From Dichomitus squalens LYAD-421 SS1 (lineage: Eukaryota > Basidiomycota > Agaricomycetes > Polyporales > Polyporaceae), in NCBI RefSeq assembly GCF_000275845.1, contig NW_006766885.1:461046-525045 (forward strand): DNA of 64,000 nucleotides, written 5' to 3'. The notes below the pieces were generated by a model. That model saw nothing but the letters and a program-made list of their open reading frames with translations, searched no databases and was not told where the DNA came from. Positions 18,381 to 30,070 of the stretch are shown in pieces. The first letter of the stretch is position 1, and each line of letters opens with the position of its first letter. The position numbers and the translations under genes are program-made.

Positions 18381-19199
18381 GGAGGACGTCGTGGGCGGAA
18401 GTGAAGGAGAGTGTGTGTCTGCGCAGACGCGCCGTTGCGGTCGACGGCCCCGGCGCCTGTAGGAACGCGTTTTGTCACGCGTCTGTCACATCTTACACTC
18501 GCTCGTTCATTATGTAATGTGCGCGACTTTTCCAAGGCCCGCTGCCTCATGGCAGCAGTTGTTCACAGTTGTGGCCTTTACCTCCCCAAGAATTCGAACC
18601 ATCGACAAGGGCGCATTTGCACCAAGCCTGACCACGACGGACTACTAGTAGACCATCCTGACCCGTCGTTTTCTCTCAGTGGACAACATCCTCCTTTACT
18701 TTCATTTCGATCCGTTTCTCAGCCCTGTCTATGCAGTTCATGCATCAAAGAGTAGGCAGGTATGTATGATGCACCGTAACATTGCGACATGTACTACTCC
18801 ACTCGTGAAAGCAAGGCATCCCTCGTGTCCCAAACTGCGGCCGCCATGCCCGAGTGATAAGGGTATGCTTTTCACACAGTACACGATCCCACAGGTGTGA
18901 TTGAAAATACCCCAAGAGCATAATCTGGAGGAGACTGGTGTCACCGAGACAGCAAGAAGTTCTGATATTCGCCACCACGAACCAGAAGGAATCCTCAGCA
19001 AGTAAGACCCTAATCCGAAGCACGCTGGTTCCATTGTTGCAGGGTGTTTCCTTAGGTTCCGTCATAGCCGCGAGGCCTAGACTCAGTGTGGTGGTAGTCC
19101 CTCTTGGCATAGCTTCTTGCCTGGCAGCATCCTGTCAATACTATTGACCTGCGGATAATGTCTCATGCATACCTGCGGGACATGTGTAGTACACAGATG
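18381..19199. other. Intergenic region, no gene recognised
   Basis: About 0.8 kb upstream of CTF4 and downstream of the small gene at 19200-19520 (both minus strand). A minus-strand open frame at 18745-19110 lacks family resemblance or clear splice sites. The stretch probably holds the CTF4 promoter and the 3' UTR of the small gene. Confidence 0.45.
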
Positions 19200-19520
19200 T
19201 CATAGAGTCTTCATGACAGCCGCAAGATCCTGGACATCCGCTTCCAGGACGGAGGGAGCAGCGTCTCGGGTCTGCTTGGGCTGAACTACCGGTCAGTTAG
19301 GATGCCGTCTTTTTAGAGTGGAGGAGCATGCCTGGGCATATAGGGCTTGCACTTGCGCAAATTGGATATTGATTTGCGCAGTAGCGTCCGCGACCTGGTC
19401 CTTAGATATCCGGCTCGGGGCCTTTACCCGCTTTTTCACCGCTTGCTTCGCCGCAGACTGGCGAGCAGTGTTCAGGCTAGCGCTTGATGTCTTGGGCCGC
19501 TGTTTCTGTGGCTTTGTCAT
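19200..19520 (-). CDS. Very small unrecognised two-exon protein, helical
   Basis: Not recognised. The ATG at 19520 begins MTKPQKQRPKTSSASLNTAR. The first exon encodes about 58 residues: a basic Lys/Arg/Ala-rich half (AAKQAVKKRVKAPSRISKDQ) and then VADATAQINIQFAQ. A donor GTGCAA follows. Two acceptors, ttcag and aagcag, are both in frame and add either PKQTRDAAP... or TRDAAP.... The second exon continues SVLEADVQDLAAVMKTL to a TGA at 19200. The product has 82 or 85 residues, an alkaline N-terminus and a probable helix with hydrophobic heptad spacing at the C-terminus. That layout is common among small subunits of complexes such as kinetochore or BLOC-like assemblies, but I cannot assign one. 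The gene is divergent from YSH1, with 261 bp between the start codons. Clean splice sites, an in-frame join and a proper stop argue that it is real. Confidence 0.6.
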
Positions 19521-19781
19521 AGCGGCCAGGCAGAGGTGTCGCAAAACAGGCGAGACGACCGAGAAGGAGGCAGAGCGAAGACTGCACAGTCGAGGCGAGA
19601 CTTCAGATGGCTTCCGGGAGCAGAGTTTCTGTGGGCGCTTGGAGGTGCGGAAGACAGAGCGGGTGTCTGACGCCGGACGAAGTTGTCCGCTGACCACCAG
19701 TGTCACCACCTGCTTTCCCCTCTCTTTCTGTTTGCTAGGGGCTATCTTGCGCTGCTGCTGTAGCTCTGAGCTGTCTTGTTC
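19521..19781. promoter_or_regulatory. Divergent promoter, small protein gene and YSH1
   Basis: 261 bp between two ATGs on opposite strands. No TATA box was seen; C/T-rich tracts run toward both starts. Confidence 0.45.
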
Positions 19782-22700
19782 ATGTCGGACGTACCAAAAC
19801 TCCGTATAACTCTCCTTGGGGCTGGACAGGAAGTCGGAAGGTCTTGTTGCGTTATACAATATCGTGGCCGGACAATCGTCTGCGATGCCGGCGTCCACCC
19901 AGCTTATAGCGGAATTGCGTCTCTTCCCTTCATAGACGATTTGGACTGGAGTACCGTCGACGTCCTGCTCATCACACAGTGCGTAGAAGCTACCGTGCTC
20001 GAGACGACTATCTAAACCACATCCAGTTTCCACCTCGATCATGCTGCAGCACTCACGTACATTATGGAGAAGGTGAGCTTCAGGTCGTCCTTTTCGAGCG
20101 TTCGTGACACTAACAAGTGAATAGACGAATTTCCGCGACGGCAAGGGCAAGGTGTACATGACGCACCCTACGAAGGCTCTCCACAAATTCATGATGCAAG
20201 ATTTCGTTCGAATGAGGTGTGTCTTCTCAAAACGACCCGTGCACATGTCGGCTAAGTCTGTTGGAACAGCACTTCCTCCGCAGACACCCTGTTCACACCG
20301 CTGGAGATGTCTATGTCTCTTGCATCTATCATTCCGGTCTCGGCCCACCAGGTGATCACCCCCTGTCCTGGTGTCACTTTCACGCCCTACCACGCTGGTC
20401 ATGTTCTTGGAGCTTGCATGTTCTTGATCGATATTGCTGGTCTGAAGATCCTGTACACTGGCGACTACTCTCGGGAAGAGGACCGACATCTGGTCAAGGC
20501 CGAAATCCCACCGATACACCCCGACGTGCTCATCGTGGAGAGCACGTACGGGGTCCAAAGTCACGAGCCCAGAGACGACAAGGAGGCGCGTTTCACTAAT
20601 CTAGTGCACTCCATCATCCGTCGCGGAGGCCATGTCCTCCTCCCTACGTTCGCGTTGGGACGGGCGCAGGAGCTTCTGCTGATTCTGGACGAATACTGGG
20701 CAAAACATCCGGATCTTCACAATGTACCAATATACTACGCCTCCAGCCTCGCCCGGAAGTGCATGGCTGTGTACCAGACGTACATCCATACCATGAACTC
20801 CAATGTAAGAACACGGTTCGCGAAGCGCGACAACCCCTTTGTATTCAAGTGCGTACTCTATTCTGCACTGAACCTCATTTGGCTCATACTCCGATCAGGC
20901 ATATCACGAACGTTCCCGGCACGCGAGGGTGGGAGCGCAAGATCGCTGAGGGCCCGCCATGTGTCGTGTTGGCATCACCCGGGTTCATGAACTCGGGCCC
21001 CAGCCGGGAACTCCTGGAGCTCTGGGCGTCGGACTCGAAAAACGGCTGCATCGTGACGGGATACTCCGTGGAAGGGACGATGGCGAGGGTGAGTGGCTAC
21101 CACATCAGGACCGGCCGGTATCGTCGTCGTGTACCCCACCATCCGTGTTGTATGTACAATGCGAAGCAATGGACATGTGTTCTTTCCTCCTTCGTCTTTG
21201 TCCCGCGTGGCCCGTCTGTCAAAGAGTGTGAGTTGATGTTCATGCCTTTCTTCCCCCCCTTTGTGTCGTGATAGGACATCCTCAACGAGCCTAGCGAGAT
21301 CGTCGGCATGAAAGGGAACACGATCCAGAGAAAGCTCTCGGTCGACTACATCTCGTTCAGCGCGCACGTGGACTACTCGCAGAACTCGGAGTTCATGGAG
21401 CTCGTCAAGCCTCAGCATATCGTGGGTGGCGCACCTGGCGTTCTAGAGGAGACCCGCTAATGTGCACGACGACAACAGGTACTAGTCCACGGCGAGGCGA
21501 CGGGCATGGGCCGTCTCAAGGCCGCCATGCAGGACCGGTACAAGAGCCGGGACGAGGAGATCAAGATTCATACGCCACGCAACCTGGAGACACTGGAGCT
21601 GACCTTCCGCAGCGAGCGTGTGGCGAAGGTGCGTGGTGCTCTCTGTATCGCTGTCCCCGCCGTGGTCGGCTCTAATCCGAGCGGGATGGGGTAGGCCATC
21701 GGCACGCTCGCCGCGCACCCGCCACAGCCAAACGACGTCATCTCGGGGTTGCTGGTGTCCAAGGACTACTCGTACACGCTGCTGGACCCGCGCGACTTGC
21801 GGGACTTCGCCGGGCTGACGACGTGCGTGGTGACGCAGCGGCAGAAGGTCGCGCTCGGCGTCGGCTGGGACCTCGTCCGCTGGCATTTGGAGGGCATGTT
21901 CGGGCAGATCGAGGAGGGGCTGGACAAGGACGGCATCCAGACCATGAGGGTGCGTCTTTGCTTTGGATCGGACCGTGGTCGTCGCGGCTCTCTGCGGTAG
22001 GACGCGTGACTGAGTGCAGTGCAGGTCATGGGCGCCGTGGACGTCAAGCTGTCGGGGGAGCAAGAGCTCACGCTCGAGTGGGACTCGAGCGCAAGCAACG
22101 ACATGATCGCCGACGCGACGCTCGCGCTCATCAGCGGGATCGACAAGAGCCCCGCCTCCGTGAAATGTCCGTAGCCCCCCTTCCCTTCTCGTCCGTCCGT
22201 GCTTGCTGACTAACAGATTTGCGGTCTCAGTGACGACGCATGCGCACTCGCACTCGCACCCCCCCGAACACCGGCATCCTCACGCAGACATCACCGACGA
22301 ATCCGCGCCCGTGACGCGGATACAGCGCCTCTGCTGGTTCCTCGAGGCGCACTTCGGCGACGTCGAGCTGCACATGCCCGAAGAGGACGACGCGGAGCAG
22401 AGCGAGGACGCCCCCGAGCCCTCTCTCCTGGTCACGCTAGACGAGGCGGACGCCGTCATCAATCTGCTCTCTATGGTATGTACCCTCCATCCGCTCGCCC
22501 GCCGTGCAGTTGTATCGGAAAAGCTGATGCCTATGCCTGGCCCCTCGTTCAGACGGTGACGAGCTCGAGCGAAGCCCTGAGGCGGCGCGTGGAGGCCGTC
22601 CTCGATATGGCCGTGTCGACGGTCAGCTCGCTCAGCGAGGCGTTCACCGCCGGCGTGCCCCTCCAGGTGGAGGAGGCGGCGCAGGGCGAGAGCGGGGGCA

Positions 22701-22939
22701 AGGACAAGTCCGGTTCGTCGTCTGGCCTCCCCGCGATTCCGGAGGACAGGGAGGAGAACCCCGAGAAGGATGTGTCTATGGAGGACGCGGAAAAGCCGGA
22801 GGTGAACGGTGCCGATACGGAGGTCCCTCAGGCCGACGGCGAGGATGGAGCGGCGGGCGACGGAGACGACGGAGACGATGGAGACGACGGTGAGGACGAA
22901 GAGGAAGAGGATGATGCTATCTTGCAAGTGCACGTTTAG
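19782..22939 (+). CDS. YSH1: Pre-mRNA 3'-end processing endonuclease YSH1/CPSF73
   Basis: Zinc-dependent endonuclease of the cleavage and polyadenylation factor; it cuts pre-mRNA before poly(A) addition. The ATG at 19782 begins [20 protein letters not shown]. The metallo-beta-lactamase signature [12 protein letters not shown] is rebuilt across an intron (donor near 19980, acceptor near 20029). [20 protein letters not shown] and [14 protein letters not shown] supply further metal ligands. The beta-CASP part includes [55 protein letters not shown] and the motif C region [14 protein letters not shown]. The C-terminal domain ends in a very acidic tail made of imperfect GAC/GAG repeats (22857-22915) and then AILQVHV. 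All catalytic motifs are present. About 830-860 residues, slightly long for the family because of the acidic tail. Confidence 0.96.
22857..22915 (+). repeat. Imperfect 9-bp coding repeat, acidic tail of YSH1
   Basis: Repeated GGAGACGAC-like units encode a run of Asp, Gly and Glu at the YSH1 C-terminus. Seen directly. Repeat slippage may account for the extra acidic length. Confidence 0.6.
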
Positions 22940-23197
22940 GTACCTTTGTCTTTGCTCTGTGTTTCGAACGACGTGTTTTCGTAGTACGCCATTTCAGGAA
23001 TTGTATCGCTATCCGCATTGTGCTCTCAGTGTAATCGCACAGTCATCCATTCAAGAAGCATGAAAGACAAGGTCAGTGAATTTATTTCAAAAACCAAGTG
23101 GATCATCGACCCGAAATGACAAGGACGACATCCCGAGAGCCACGAATTACGATACATAGTGATACATACTGTCGCTTCTCTTCTACGTTTCGATGCC

Positions 23198-25227
23198 CTA
23201 CGCGATGAGCGAAGCGATAGCTTCAGGAGTCACAGGCCGTTTCTTCCACTCCGCTTCCCAGCCAGGCTCAGCGCCCTCCTCCCCAGTCTTGCTCGGGAGG
23301 CCGAACACCGCCGTCACCAACCAAATATCCCCCTCCTGCGCATCATGCTCATCCAGGAGCGTCGGCATCACCGCTCTCGGCACCATGAGGTTCGTGTTCG
23401 CGTCCGTGCGCATCGCCCTGCCCTTCCTGCTCGGCCGCTCGCGCAGCTCGACGATGCCCGACACGCCCGCCTTGGACGTCGCACGTGCAGCGCTGCCCTC
23501 CTCAAGCGTCCCGTACGCCTCACCCGTCGACGGCTCCAGCGCCCGGTCCTCCGCGCCCTGCCCGAAGATCGCCCAGCCGCCCTCGGCGGAGAGGAGAGGG
23601 CGGCCGCTGCGGATGCGGTGCACGCGCAGGTGCCAGAGCGGGGCGTCCGCGGTCGGGGGCACGAGCCACGTCTCCACGGACACGTCGGGCCACGGGTACC
23701 ACGCGGAGCGCAGCCACCCCCCGCTCTCGATGCGCGCCTCCTTCGTCTCGCGCCGGAACTTCCACGTCTCGCCGCCGTCCGCGGAGAGCGCGAGCGCGCT
23801 GTCGCCGCCGTGCTCCTCGAGGGTGAGCGAGCCGACGGGGACGCTGTAGCCGAACGCGGAGGAGTACGCGAACTTGCCGTATTTGGCCGCGCTCTGCTTG
23901 ACGGGGTAGGAGCACTGCTGGCCCGAGGAGAGGACGTAGGTGTGGCCGCCCAGGTTCGTCGCGATGTGCAGCGGCTTGTGGAGGGGCTTGACGGTGTTGC
24001 GGAGGGCGGCGGGGTAGGGCTCTTCGGGAGATGACCAGAAGGGGTGCGAGGGCGGGAGGGCGAGGGCGATGAAGGACTTGCAGAACCAGTACGGGCTGCC
24101 CGGTGAATTGTAGTTCTCGGTCATGTTATGGTTCGGATAGACATAGCCGATGGTGAAGGTGCCGTCGCTGTTGTATGCGCCAGGCTGGCGGGCCCAGTAG
24201 CGGAGGTTCCGGAGCTGGAGGCCTCTGATGGCGCCCCAGGTGAGAGGTGCTGGGGGATCGACGTCGGCGAAGGCCAGAGCGCCCCAGAAGGAGGACATGG
24301 CGGCGCGGTAGGTCAGACTTCTGCCGAAGGGAATTGCGCGGCCTGTACAGAGGATGCATGAATAGTCAACAGCACGTCAGGCCAATCAGAACGCAGTATG
24401 CACCTTGTTCGTCGAAGTAGTGCACAAAGTCCAGCGCGAATTGGCGGGCGCGATTCCGGAACTCTTCGCACCGGGCCGGGTCGTAATCCTGCGCCAACTT
24501 GGAGTAGACCAACTGGGCAAACTGAATGGCGAAGGAAGATGAGTAATAATCGAGCTGGACGACGCCTTCTGGCCCATCCCGCGACCATCCGTCGCCGATA
24601 TAGAATGTGTCCAGGTGATCGAGGTCTGCTTTCATCCGGTTCGCGTCAAACTTGGGGGAGCCGACCTTAGACAACCCGAGGTTGGCGAAAACCTACACGG
24701 CAGTCAATCTCATTGAGAGCACGCGAAAGGTGAAGGGGACATACGCGGAACCATAGCCAGTTGGTATTGGGCATATCCTTGTCGTTCATACCACCGAGCC
24801 AGTTCTCGAGGTTCCGCTTGCCTTCATCCGGGAGGGGATCCCAGATTTGCTCTTTCGCGACCGAGAGGGCGAAACCGATAGCGGAGCATTCGACCATGCG
24901 CTGGTCCTTGCTGCGCATGTTTCCCCAAAACTCTTCATGATCAGGGTTCGTACCATTGGTGAAACCGCGGATCCAGCGCTCCACGCCAGGGTATGAGCCT
25001 CCGCCCGCAAGCAAGGACGCAAGACCCCATATTGGGCGCGAGAAGCCCTCCAGATGAGCTGCTGCCTCGTCGTAATGGGTGCCAGTGAAACCGAGATGAA
25101 TGCGAGCACCTCCGGGAGACGTGTGGGCGGCAAGGGGATCGAGTAGACCGATGAGATACTGTGTTAGCTCCTCTCTGGTCTCGATGGGGTTAGACGCGAA
25201 CGGGGTGGTATACGCGAACGAGGTCAT
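23198..25227 (-). CDS. DUF2264-family protein
   Basis: Member of the DUF2264 family, found in bacteria and fungi and of unproven function; its N-terminal half resembles an alpha/alpha-barrel like those of some glycan-active enzymes. The ATG at 25227 begins [20 protein letters not shown]. Family blocks include [70 protein letters not shown] and [20 protein letters not shown]. The C-terminal beta-rich part has [55 protein letters not shown] and [11 protein letters not shown]. The TGA is at 23198. About 630 residues in three exons. There is no signal peptide, so a cytosolic location is inferred. YSH1 ends 258 bp away, convergent. The family call is firm; the activity is unknown. Confidence 0.88.
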
Positions 25228-25744
25228 AGTGTGACTGGGGAGGCGAAGTCGACAAAGGGTCCGTCAAGGTTGTGCGCTCCTTATGAGGTCCTCGAAGGCG
25301 GGGCGGGCCAAGGGAAGGGTCAGGCTCGAGGTACCGGACCGCGAGTCGTTGCTGGAACGGTCCGAGGCTCCTCCGGGCCCATTTCATCGATGCAACAAAA
25401 TGCGCCTCTTTGAAGCCGGCGGCCGTGATATGTACACAGAGACCATCGCAGTGCCTCGTATGAGCTGAGGTTTGCGGCGGGATTGCGGCAAAGAGATGGC
25501 AGAAGGATGACCGTCGGTGGATGCACTTTCAATTTGAAGTTCGGTTGAAGCTGTGGGCGCTTGGCAGGCGGCTATGACCGGGCCGGGGCCGGGAGTATCG
25601 GAAAGGCAATCTCGCGTGTCCGGGAGCAATCACGCGCATGGCGACGGCCTTCGCAGTTCTCAGTACTGACAACGGTCTTCCGCTGCCACTGCACTCGGCG
25701 AGTCCTTGCGCTTCTCAATCCCGAACTCTGGTGCCGCCATCATC
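25228..25744. promoter_or_regulatory. Divergent promoter, DUF2264 gene and RING/TRAF gene
   Basis: 517 bp between two divergent ATGs. No coding-like frame or clear TATA box is seen. Confidence 0.45.
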
Positions 25745-27538
25745 ATGGCATCTCTAACGTATGTCGATAACCCCAACGCGAATCTTGTGAGTTGTTCGCT
25801 TGGTCATCATACAAAAGTTTGATATTCACGGAGAGCGTCGACGCCTAGGTATGCTGCATCTGCCGGTCTGTCTTTTCGCTCGATCCTTCGGTCCGGCCCG
25901 CTGAAATATTTCTGTAGCTCACCTTTCGTCGAACCCTGCACCACCCGGACGTGCTGCCATACGTTTTGCTACGAATGTATCTCCCAAGCTATTGCCATCA
26001 ATCGCCAATGTCCCATCGACCGAACTCCCCTGAGTGTTCATGACCTTACTCCCGCGGACCCCGTGATACGCAACGTATGTCCAATTTGACACATTGCTAT
26101 CTTGACTGCTCACGGTATCCATAAATCTGGCAGTTGGTGGACGAGTTGATCGTCCGGTGTCCTCAAGAACCTCTCGGATGTCCGTATACTTGCCAACGCC
26201 TTCTCCTCCCTATCCACGTCAAGGACGTTTGTCAATTCATCGAAGTTCCCTGCCCAGAGGCACGCTGCTCTAGCCGTATTCTCAGGAGGGACGTCAAAGA
26301 GCATCAGTGTTCGGAGTCCGGTGTGGTCAAGTTAGCCAGTTCCCAGGAATATCCGGAAACGGATTCCCGAGACCACCCCGAAGAGAAGGTACGTCCTTGG
26401 ACTCCATCATCCGGTCGATGATGAACTGCAACTATGCCTGTCAGAGCACGACCTCCGCATCTGCTTCTGCAAGTCCGACGACTTCTACAGGACAGCCCCC
26501 TTCCGACTTGGCTGCAGAGAATGCAATGCTGCGCCTGAGACTATCAGCATTAGAGAGCGTTGTACACACGCTCCGCAGCGAAATGTTCGCCGTAAAGCAC
26601 GCTCTAGGACCATGGTACCGACCCGACGTTCATCCCGAGGTGCCCCAAGAGGAGCAGCCGGAAGACTTCGAGGCCTCAATAGCATTCGAACGTCAATTAG
26701 CTGAAGAGCTGGCCCCCGCAACCGCGGTAGCTCGCTCAGACAATCCCCCGTCCTCCGCCCCACGGGATTCTATAGATATCGCGTCCTACTTCCCTCCGCC
26801 CGAGACCGTGTCCACTCACACTGGATACGGAAGCACTTCAAGCGTTGCCCAACCGTATCTCTCCTCATCTGTCGGGCAAAGCCGTGTACCACTGTCGCCT
26901 CCGAGTTCTACGTACCCGTCGATGTATGCAAGCACCTCTCCGACTTCGGTTTACGCCGCGTCCTCGTTCCCCACGCCTGGTCACGGTCAGACACCTGGCA
27001 TGCCTTACGCGCAAGGTTCATCATTCACTCCCAATGCACCGGCTTCGATCTCCATACCGCCCTTAGACCCCTCGACGCCGCTTCCGGACACGCTCGCCAC
27101 TCTCCATTCGTCTCTGGTGACGCTCGCGGGCGCACTCGGCGCACTGGCGGCCTCACGAGGCGCGGAATCTCTGCGGACAACGGAAGAACTGCGAGGTTTG
27201 CGAGCTGCGACGCACGGCTTACGCATGCAGGTACGCGCTGACGTGCTGGTGGTTATATCCGCACGCATACACGGCATCGGCTGACGTCTGGCGTGACACT
27301 TGTCCGACAGGTGCATGACATCCTCACGTCTCGTTCGCACCTCGCTGGCGGGGGCGCCCCTGGCTCGAGCGGAGACGGCGACGGGGGCGAACAGCCATCT
27401 TTCAATCTGGGCATGTCCGGTTGGCTCGGTTTTGGCGGACCACGCCCGTACGGGATCCCACCGCCTGTGCTCCATCCACACCATCCTGCGTCTTTCGGTG
27501 GCTCTGTCATTCCTCCCACGAACATCACTAAGCTTTGA
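25745..27538 (+). CDS. RING plus TRAF-type zinc finger protein, probable E3 ubiquitin ligase
   Basis: The ATG at 25745 begins MASLTYVDNPNANLVCCICR. Short introns (donor GTGAGT near 25789; a second, about 30 bases, ending in TAG near 25918) interrupt a C3HC4 RING. Its later half reads CTTRTCCHTFCYECISQAI followed by CPIDRTPLS. A TRAF-type zinc finger comes next: LIVRCPQEPLGCPYTCQRL, VCQFIEVPCPEARCSSRILR and a closing VKEHQC. After a Ser/Thr-rich linker there is a probable coiled coil (LAAENAMLRLRLSALESVV). A long Pro/Ser/Tyr-rich disordered region and another predicted helix (LEELRGLRAATHGLRMQ-like) precede the final exon, which ends PPTNITKL and a TGA at 27538. About 500 residues. RING plus TRAF fingers suggests ubiquitin ligase activity; substrates cannot be inferred. 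The second intron inside the RING is unusually short, so that border is uncertain. Confidence 0.8.
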
Positions 27539-30070
27539 GCACTCCACTGCTGCGAGCTGTCTGCGAGGGTGACAGTCGACAGCCTCAAGCGCCCCACCAC
27601 CGTCATAATGTGTTCACGCAGAGTCCTCGTCCAGCCCGCCACAGACACATGAGCCTGATGTCTCAAGGATCTACGGAGCGCACATCCTGACAGCTGCTCG
27701 CGGTGATGGTCCCTCGGAAACCTTCCTGCCCTTGGCATTGTCCACGCTTAAAGTTCATCTATCACACAACAAACGCATTAGCTCCGGCCGATCTTCACTC
27801 TGTCAGGCCCCGCGGACGCGCGCGACGATCGCGTCCGTTCGACGCTCGAGTACACTGCTGCCTTAGGAGGGACAGCAGTTACCCGACGCCCCAGTCAAAT
27901 ACGTCCTGCAGGTCCGGCTGTGGACGCATAGTCTGACCTTCGCGGTCTACACGTAACGAGGACATCGTCCTCTCCTGGACGCCTGCCCTGCCCGGAGGAT
28001 TCCCACACGGCGAAGACCAGTGTTGGCAGCGCCCGATTGTGCGTTGAGTATGGTCGCTAAACGTTCACTGCCCTGCCCACTCAACTTCACCGCCTCGAGG
28101 AAGCTTCACGAGGCGACCGGGCGAGACAAGTGGAGATCACCAGATCGCGATGGACATGTCTTCTCAAGCGAATTGGACGGGGGGGGGGGCGACGGAGCTG
28201 CGCTCCCGCGTGCCTATGTGGAACCGCAATATCTCACTAGGCCCGCACTGCTAAGTCCATGTTTTACGCTATCCGCAATCGTGATCAAGCTCCATCTCGC
28301 CCATCGCCGTCCCGCTCGTCGCGGGATTCCACCCACGTAGCACACCTCACAAGGTCACCAGCGACTCGGTGAGGGGGTGGGGGGGCACGATGCGCGTGTG
28401 CAGATCACACATGTCACCTTGACTGCCGTTTATCAGCGTCCTCCCCTTCATCTCGCCTTACAGATCCCTCCGGGTGCGGTTTGTGCCTCGCGAATAGGCA
28501 GCGGTGTTGCGGGCCGAGGGTGGCATGGCGAATGGATGACACTCAGTGTACCTGGCGAAGCACTGCTTGTCAGTGTGGAGGAATGAGGGACGAGGCGACG
28601 TCGTGCAAGGGGCCCGTCGAAGCTGCTGTGGCTATGTCTCTGCTGAAGGCATGCACGGATTCGCTCCGTGCTCGTGGCGGACGAATCACGAATGCCGTGA
28701 GCCTTGAGGTCGGGTGCGGAGGATGTGCGGATGGCTGTGCGGGTCGGTCTGTCAGCTGGTCGCTGCAATTTCTGCGGACGGCGATCCGAGTCTGATTGAT
28801 AACGTCGATTGCGGTGGGATGATACACTATGTACAGGGTTACAGCGTATGTACAAAGCTCGTCGCCGGGCAGCTCCTCCCATCTTTCCGAGCTGGAGCGA
28901 TAGGAAGGGGTGTGGCGGCGACGGCGGCGGTGGGCATTAACACGGAACGGGCGCCGCCTCGCCCCCCGGGTATGAGAGTATAGACAGTATGAGCAACATG
29001 CAGAACGCCGGAGAGGGACAGACGGGCGGAGTTGGAGACCGAGGACGATGAAGGATGAAAGATGGAAACCCAGAGCGCGAGTGAGCAAGGAACGTGACAG
29101 TGTGCATGTGTTGAGAACGAGAGAGGAATTCTGATGGGGGGGGGGATGATGGATGCGAGGGGACGGCAGATTATACAGGCGTTCTACAGTAGATGGACGG
29201 AAGACAGCGTCGACATCATCAGCTGAGCGGTACGACGGTCAAGAGCAGAAGATCACGACAGCGGTAAGGTAAGGCGGTGGGCGACGAGGCTAACGAACGG
29301 ACGAGGCGGTGCCAGGCAGCACCGCTACGCGACGAGACACAAATCGGGAATAAATGTAATGATAAGTTGCGCGGATCGAGGTTCGGGTCAAGGTCCGGGC
29401 TACGACGCTAGCGGGACGTTACGAGACGGGGAAGACGGTGAGAGTGCGTAGGAGGGATATCATAGGTGTACACAGATATGGAAGAGAGACACTGTATTGT
29501 ATGGATACGTTACGAATGGTAAATATGTAGAGAAGGGCGAAAAAACAGATGAGGGCATCGGAGAAGGTAAGTCCGTGATTGCACCAGGAGACAACCGAAC
29601 ACGAGGTAGAGACGGTGTAGATTGCGAAGGGACACAGAGCAAGCAGGCAGATAAGAGATTGGGTGGGGGGAACGAAAGAGCACCCACCGCGTGAGACGCA
29701 AAGGTTGCGGGCAGGAACATTAGAGCAGATTGCGGCTATAGCTATGCGAGAACGGCGGATGCGGGCAGACAAGACGGGGACGTACAGACAGCGTGAGACA
29801 ACAGCGCGCGCACGCGATAGAGTACACAATGGTCCGGGGATGCGGGTGTTGGTACAAAAGAGGTGGCGAGCACGCTTTTAGGCGGGCAGGAAGCGACGGG
29901 CGGGGGGACGCGCCGAGCCCTCGCTGGGCCGATATCGGACGTCCTCGGGTTCACGGACCCAAAGGTATAAGATGCATGCAGGAGATCGGAGGTCGGGAAG
30001 CGGCCGGCGCATTACTCGTCGACCGAGCAGCAGTCACTGGAACGCAGGGAGCGCCCCGTCCGTACTGGTA
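27539..30070. other. Long convergent region with G-runs and purine strand bias
   Basis: 2.5 kb between two convergent stops. I recognise no protein. It holds several G-runs (near 28178-28190, 28370-28386, 29133-29143), and a stretch of about 0.8 kb (29000-29800) is strongly purine-rich on the plus strand. Minus-strand frames at 28448-28882 and 28570-29088 have no family resemblance. It may include a long 3' UTR of the homeodomain gene or a non-coding transcript. Confidence 0.4.

Noticed and set aside
18555..18615. tRNA-like T-loop (GGTTCGAAT on the minus strand)
   Set aside because: The flanking bases do not pair as a T stem and no acceptor or anticodon arm can be drawn.
19293..20564. 423-codon minus-strand open frame
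   Set aside because: Mostly antisense to YSH1. Only its last 75 codons coincide with the real small gene, which is spliced and ends elsewhere.
28448..29088. Minus-strand frames in the gap after the RING gene
   Set aside because: Low-complexity Arg/His/Ser content, no splice sites and no family resemblance.
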